Shown here: positions 60,159 through 64,000 of the stretch, piece by piece
How positions within the stretch are numbered: position 1 is the first letter of the stretch
Layout of the letters: every line of letters starts with the position of its first letter
Source of the DNA: Bacillota bacterium
Lineage (GTDB): Bacteria; Bacillota; Clostridia; Acetivibrionales; DTU013
Reading direction: 5' to 3'
Assembly: GCA_023418915.1 (NCBI GenBank)
Contig: JAEZYU010000021.1
Span: 1 to 64,000, forward strand
Length of the DNA stretch: 64,000 nt
The notes under the pieces: generated by a model
Seen by the model: the letters and a program-made list of their open reading frames with translations, nothing else
What the model was told of the DNA's origin: nothing
Database searches by the model: none
Position numbers and translations under genes: made by a program

Positions 60159-61868
60159 TTATTGATGGTTTTCTGTTTTAAATGCACCGATCATATCCTT
60201 CAGTTCCGCTGACAGCTCCGACAGTAATGATACAGATGACAGCACCTCCTGCTGGTTTGCTGTCTGCTCCTCGATAACAGCTGCTATCTCAGATGTCCCT
60301 GCCATTGTTCTCTTTGATATCCCATCGATCTCAAGGCTAAGTTCACTCACCCTGGATATCTGCGATTCTATCTGCCTGATTCCATCGGCTACAGTAGAAA
60401 TGCTTCCGGTGGAGTCCTTGCTGGTAGATACTATAGCATTGAATGCTTCACCTGATTCTCTGGCTGATTCTGTACTGTAGTTGACCGCTGTCAGACCATT
60501 TTCCATGAGCTCCGAGACATTGTCCGACTGTGCCCCTATTTCATTTAACATTTTTGCGATCTCACCTGTAGCCTGCCTTGATGCTTCAGCGAGCTTACGG
60601 ATTTCCTCGGCTACTACGGCAAACCCGCTTCCGTGCTCACCTGCTCTGGCTGCTTCTATTGCAGCATTCAGTGCCAGAAGATTGGTCTGATCGGCGATTG
60701 CCGATATCGCTTCTGTGATGCTTCCGATCTTACTTGTTTTGTTCTTCAGCTCAGTGGCCGATATATTAGTCATCATAAGTTTTTCTTTGATGTCATCGAT
60801 CTGTGAGATCAGACTGCTAACTTTTTCAAACCCAGCTTTAGCTGCATCGTTTGCAAGCTCTGATGAGGCTAGTGCCGTTTGGGTGCTGGCTGTCATGATA
60901 CTGATATGCTCCGCAAGTTCCTTGACCACAGCTCCGGAGGTCTCAACCTTTTCCGACTGGTCCGTCGCACCGGCGGCGACCTGTTGGATGGAGTCTGCAA
61001 TTTGCTCTACAGCTTTTGCATTCTGTTCCGATACACTTTTGAGTGCATCTGCAGAGGATGCCACATTTCCTGCAGTACTTCGGATCTTTTCCATTATCAC
61101 TCTCAGATTCGTCTGCATATCATTAAAGGCTCCTGCAAGAATCCTCAAATCATCATTGCTTTTGACCTGTATAGTCTGAAGAGTCAGATCTCCTTCAGCT
61201 ATTTGACGGGCTCCTTCCGCAATTCTGCGGACCATTCTTGTAACTCTGCTTATGTACAGGCTGCCTATCACAGCGCCGGCTGCTGAAATAAAGATAAAGA
61301 GTACCAATACGATTTTCTTTGCAATATTTGCTCTGAAGGAGATGTCCTCTCTCAATATTTTCTGAATCTTTAATTCATTAGATACAAAGTCATTAATGCT
61401 CGTCCTGAGAAACAGGCCGGTCCGCGAATTTTCAGAAACCATTCCGGTATATTGACTCGATGGTTCCCCCTCTTGTGCGCTTAGTATTTTATGCACATTG
61501 CTGCTGATCTTATCCAGCATGCTCTTAATAGAGTCCAGAATAGCTATAGATTCAGGGTCTGTAGTCCATCCTGACAGCTTGGCTATATCCTCATCGATAC
61601 GTTTAAGTGTTTCATTCACTGCATTCTTTTGATCATCGTTTCTATCCGTCAGGTATTTATCAGTTGTGTTTATGACGTTATCCAGTTCCTCAATTATCGT
61701 ATTTCCTATGATCGATGTCTCTACCATTGAGTCCAGCTGCTCAATCGATCTGCCCAGAATAAACTGCCCTATGATCCCTACTACCGCCAGTATTATCGCC
61801 AGAAGCAGGAAACCGGCTGCCAGCTTCACCCTCAGACTCAAACCTTTCCTGCTAAAAAATTTTTTCAT
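60159..61868 (-). CDS. Methyl-accepting chemotaxis protein
   Basis: A 569-residue transducer: N-terminal membrane segment (about 12-35), a four-helix-bundle-like ligand domain (about 36-190), second membrane segment (about 192-212), HAMP (about 215-270), and a coiled-coil signalling domain with the hairpin tip ISAIADQTNLLALNAAIEAA followed by RAGEHGSGFAVVAEEIRKLA. It signals via CheA/CheW. No C-terminal NWETF pentapeptide. Start ATG with GGGGGAG. Confidence 0.95.
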   Translation of the reverse strand: MKKFFSRKGLSLRVKLAAGFLLLAIILAVVGIIGQFILGRSIEQLDSMVETSIIGNTIIEELDNVINTTDKYLTDRNDDQKNAVNETLKRIDEDIAKLSGWTTDPESIAILDSIKSMLDKISSNVHKILSAQEGEPSSQYTGMVSENSRTGLFLRTSINDFVSNELKIQKILREDISFRANIAKKIVLVLFIFISAAGAVIGSLYISRVTRMVRRIAEGARQIAEGDLTLQTIQVKSNDDLRILAGAFNDMQTNLRVIMEKIRSTAGNVASSADALKSVSEQNAKAVEQIADSIQQVAAGATDQSEKVETSGAVVKELAEHISIMTASTQTALASSELANDAAKAGFEKVSSLISQIDDIKEKLMMTNISATELKNKTSKIGSITEAISAIADQTNLLALNAAIEAARAGEHGSGFAVVAEEIRKLAEASRQATGEIAKMLNEIGAQSDNVSELMENGLTAVNYSTESARESGEAFNAIVSTSKDSTGSISTVADGIRQIESQISRVSELSLEIDGISKRTMAGTSEIAAVIEEQTANQQEVLSSVSLLSELSAELKDMIGAFKTENHQ

Positions 61869-61921
61869 AATTACTGCTCCCCCTGAATATGTATTTCATA
61901 GATACTGCGCCCACAAATATG

Positions 61922-61972
61922 TAAGTTAAGTTTTCTGCAAACGAAAATTTTTCTTTGAACGATGCGTTATAA
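61922..61972 (-). repeat. Dispersed AT-rich repeat, copy 3
   Basis: On the minus strand TTATAACGCATCGTTCAAAG leads into AAAAATTTTCGTTTGCAGAA. It is the best match to copy 1 (1066-1097) and to copy 2 (6720-6772), and is the reference sequence for the family. Confidence 0.65.
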
Positions 61973-62035
61973 CAACAAATGGGCATGCTATTAGTTGTTA
62001 CCCTATGTATATAATGCCATCATTGTAAAACAATT

Positions 62036-62060
62036 GAAGGTGCATCTATGATGCACCTTC
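62036..62060. terminator. Hairpin downstream of the Gfo/Idh/MocA gene
   Basis: GAAGGTGCATC (62036-62046) and GATGCACCTTC (62050-62060) are perfectly complementary with a 3-nt loop. It is located 50 bp beyond the stop of the dehydrogenase. The minus-strand follow-on is AATTGTTTTAC. Confidence 0.75.
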
Positions 62061-62109
62061 AACACTTTATTTGTAATATATGATATTGTTTACACAAATT
62101 GAATAAGGC

Positions 62110-63282
62110 CTATTGTATCTCATCTATCGTTACCCTTCGCCCTTCGTCACCGGATTTGCGAATAGCCTCCAGTATTCGGATGATCTGAGCACCGTCATTA
62201 AAGTCAGGCTTGACCGTATCCTTTCCTGCAATTGCTTTTAGGAAATCATTGAAGGCATTCACGAAGGTATGCTCATATCCGATGATATGCCCGGAGGGCC
62301 ACCAGGCTGACAGATATGGATGATCGCTCTCTGTCACCAGTATCCTGCGGAAGCCCTGTTCTCTGCCGTTTTGGGTGAAGTCCAGGAATTCCAGCTCGTT
62401 CATGCGTTCAAGATCGAATACGAGCGCTCCTTTACTGCCATAGACTTCAAAATAGTTATAGTTCTTCCTTCCTACAGCAAAGCGCGAGGATTCGATACTG
62501 CCTAGAGCTCCATTGCTGAACTCCGCTATTGCAAAGGATGCGTCATCTACTTCTACATCGCCCATCTCAGTCGTGCTGGTGCCTGTACCGGCAGTAAATG
62601 CGGTTGCGCCTGTGCCAGGCAGCGGGCGCCTTTTAATGAATGTCTTATTGACTGCGGTAACCGCCTCAGGTTCGCCTATCAAAAAGCGAGCCAGATCCAT
62701 TGCATGGGATGACAGGTCAAACAAAGGTCCTCCTCCTGCTTTATCCTTACGGAGCTGCCACGATAGCGGAAAGCTCGGATCTGTGATCCAATCCTGCAAA
62801 TAAGTACCGCGCCAGTGATAAATCGTACCTATTCTTCCCTCATCGATCAGCTGCTTTGCGAAAGCTACTGCTGGAGCCCTGCGGTAGTTGTGGTTGAGGT
62901 AATGCACTACCCCTGCCTTGTTTGCTGCATCCACCATTTCCTTTGCATCTGCATATGTCAGCGTAAACGGCTTCTCGCACACTATGTGCTTACCAGCCTT
63001 TGCGGCTGCGATTGCCATTTCCTTATGTTCAAATGTAGGCGTGCCTATGTCTACTATATCGATATCGCTGCGCTCCATTACACTGCGCCAGTCATAAGTG
63101 ACTTCCTCAAAACCCCACCTTTGAGCAAAATCTTCCAGCGGGGTCTTGTTGCCTGCTATCACCTTAAGTACGGGCTCAAAGTCTGCATCAAAGAACTCCT
63201 TCACCCTGCGCCATGCATTGCTGTGCGCCTTGCCCATGAAGCCGCCGCCTATCATTGCTATATTTATTTTTTTCTTTCCCAT
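62110..63282 (-). CDS. Gfo/Idh/MocA family oxidoreductase
   Basis: A 390-residue NAD(P)-dependent sugar/inositol dehydrogenase. Rossmann N-terminus INIAMIGGGFMGKAHSNAW, the conserved EKP motif (HIVCEKPFTLT), and a C-terminal substrate domain with GGGPLFDLSSHAMDLARFL. It resembles levoglucosan or inositol dehydrogenases. It is transcribed with the upstream TIM-barrel isomerase; the pair is common in inositol/rare-sugar catabolism. Start ATG with AAGGAGG. Confidence 0.93.
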   Translation of the reverse strand: MGKKKINIAMIGGGFMGKAHSNAWRRVKEFFDADFEPVLKVIAGNKTPLEDFAQRWGFEEVTYDWRSVMERSDIDIVDIGTPTFEHKEMAIAAAKAGKHIVCEKPFTLTYADAKEMVDAANKAGVVHYLNHNYRRAPAVAFAKQLIDEGRIGTIYHWRGTYLQDWITDPSFPLSWQLRKDKAGGGPLFDLSSHAMDLARFLIGEPEAVTAVNKTFIKRRPLPGTGATAFTAGTGTSTTEMGDVEVDDASFAIAEFSNGALGSIESSRFAVGRKNYNYFEVYGSKGALVFDLERMNELEFLDFTQNGREQGFRRILVTESDHPYLSAWWPSGHIIGYEHTFVNAFNDFLKAIAGKDTVKPDFNDGAQIIRILEAIRKSGDEGRRVTIDEIQ

Positions 63283-63423
63283 ACTAAACCTCCTTTTCTC
63301 TTAGCAGTGAAAATGCTTTTGAAAAAAACCACCTGGTACTGCTTCGATAGGTGCTGCTATACTGCCTTCATATTACGATATTCTATGTACGGCCTGGGCA
63401 GCATCCTTTCATCAAACACCGGC

Positions 63424-64000
63424 TTAAGCGAATTTAGCGCCGATTTTCTTCAGATTTTTAACACTGACTGCGATCGCTTCTTCCTCCATACCAAGCCACT
63501 CGGGAGCCGGAGCATCGATCTCGACTGCCAGGAAGCCTTTATAGCCTGCCTTGCTGAGTAATTCAGCCAGCTTGAAGTTGTCCACCATTCCAAATCCAAC
63601 CGGAACACCACAGAAGAAATACCAGTCGGTGGGTTTAGCTGTCGGATGCAGCTTCAGATCCTTAATATGAGTTGAAAATACGTATGGAGCAAGTTTTTCC
63701 ATGCCAGCCACCGGATCATCCAAAAGACGAAGGAAATTGCCTGTGTCAAAGTTAATTCCAAAGTTAGGTGAGTCAACAGCCTGAATCATTTCAAGCATCT
63801 CATCTGATGTATAGTCTATATGGTTTTCCGTCGCAAGCTTGACACCATTTGCCTCAGCTATCTTGACAGCTTCCTTGTACATGGGTACTAGCCTTGCGAT
63901 ATGCTCGCGATGATTTTCATGACGCCAGTCAAATGCAGACCCTGTTATGCGCATTACATCAGTACCGAGCAGCCGAGTTTTTGGTATGAGTGTTTTCATT
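63424..64000 (-). CDS. Sugar phosphate isomerase/epimerase, TIM barrel (partial)
   Basis: The C-terminal 191 residues of an AP endonuclease 2-fold (IolE/IolI-like) protein, with LATENHIDYTS, FGINFDTGNF (metal-binding) and STHIKDLKL. The gene continues past the right edge: related proteins have roughly 80-90 more residues ahead of this point, so the ATG at 63999 is probably internal. It lies 141 bp upstream of the Gfo/Idh/MocA gene, likely in one sugar-catabolic operon. Confidence 0.85.
   Translation of the reverse strand, partial: MKTLIPKTRLLGTDVMRITGSAFDWRHENHREHIARLVPMYKEAVKIAEANGVKLATENHIDYTSDEMLEMIQAVDSPNFGINFDTGNFLRLLDDPVAGMEKLAPYVFSTHIKDLKLHPTAKPTDWYFFCGVPVGFGMVDNFKLAELLSKAGYKGFLAVEIDAPAPEWLGMEEEAIAVSVKNLKKIGAKFA

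Noticed and set aside
62815..63561. 248-codon plus-strand frame across the Gfo/Idh gene and isomerase end
   Set aside because: Antisense shadow covering two supported genes; Cys/His/Tyr-rich composition typical of a shadow frame.

Overview
This window looks like a chromosomal segment of a Gram-positive, spore-forming, anaerobic member of the Clostridia (Firmicutes). The support is: strong purine-rich (GGAGG-type) ribosome binding sites before nearly every gene; frequent GTG/TTG starts; a SpoVB-type flippase; CtsR-type heat-shock operators; a hybrid-cluster protein (Hcp); a two-domain PIN-PhoH protein; type II lipoproteins; and a GGGtGRT/NifU-like gene pair typical of Clostridia. The species cannot be named from the sequence. 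Most genes lie on the minus strand.

Layout. 1-1100: the 5' end of a probable group IIC intron sitting behind a terminator, and an Hsp20 gene with CtsR operators. 1.1-9.1 kb: SpoVB-like flippase, a membrane GGDEF/HD-GYP c-di-GMP enzyme, and the MrfA/MrfB (YprA/YprB) DNA-repair pair. 9.2-12.7 kb: a MITE-like element, dusB, tRNA-Arg, a lipoprotein and a membrane protein. 13-18 kb: a four-gene ABC-2 exporter operon with a large anchored extracytoplasmic protein. 18.2-25 kb: manA, the GGGtGRT/NifU-like pair, a TPR lipoprotein, a DUF4177 protein and glgB. 25.3-29.4 kb: a cluster combining a sensor kinase, NfeD, flotillin FloA, a disordered protein and a LytTR response regulator. 29.5-33.3 kb: a REP-like palindrome, tRNA-Glu and tRNA-Met, a radical-SAM/TIGR03915 putative DNA-repair pair and a thioesterase. 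33.5-36.2 kb: a Crp/Fnr regulator divergent from hcp with a perfect operator palindrome between them. 36.6-44.9 kb: a DUF1648 protein, topB, asnA, ku, an epimerase, tadA and tRNA-Ser. 44.9-49.1 kb: a truncated acetyltransferase, two paralogous lipoproteins, a PAS protein and a PAS-AraC regulator. 49.3-64 kb: an archaeal-type aspartyl-tRNA synthetase behind a long leader, a DMT transporter, PhoH, two esterases, a PfkB sugar kinase, acyl-CoA synthetase, an MFS permease, a chemotaxis receptor, a Gfo/Idh/MocA dehydrogenase and a partial TIM-barrel sugar isomerase.

Themes. DNA repair is over-represented (MrfA/B, radical SAM/TIGR03915, Ku, TopB), which would suit an organism exposed to damage in the spore state. 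Two routes to asparagine are present (AsnA, and an AspRS that may charge tRNA-Asn). Intergenic DNA is rich in short repeats: a dispersed ~50-bp AT-rich family, a 116-bp MITE-like element, REP-like palindromes and several local direct repeats. Some of these sit inside probable operons.

The most promising under-described systems are the kinase-NfeD-FloA-disordered protein-LytTR cluster and the GGGtGRT/NifU-like pair. Function assignments rest on motif recognition by eye; no database search was run.
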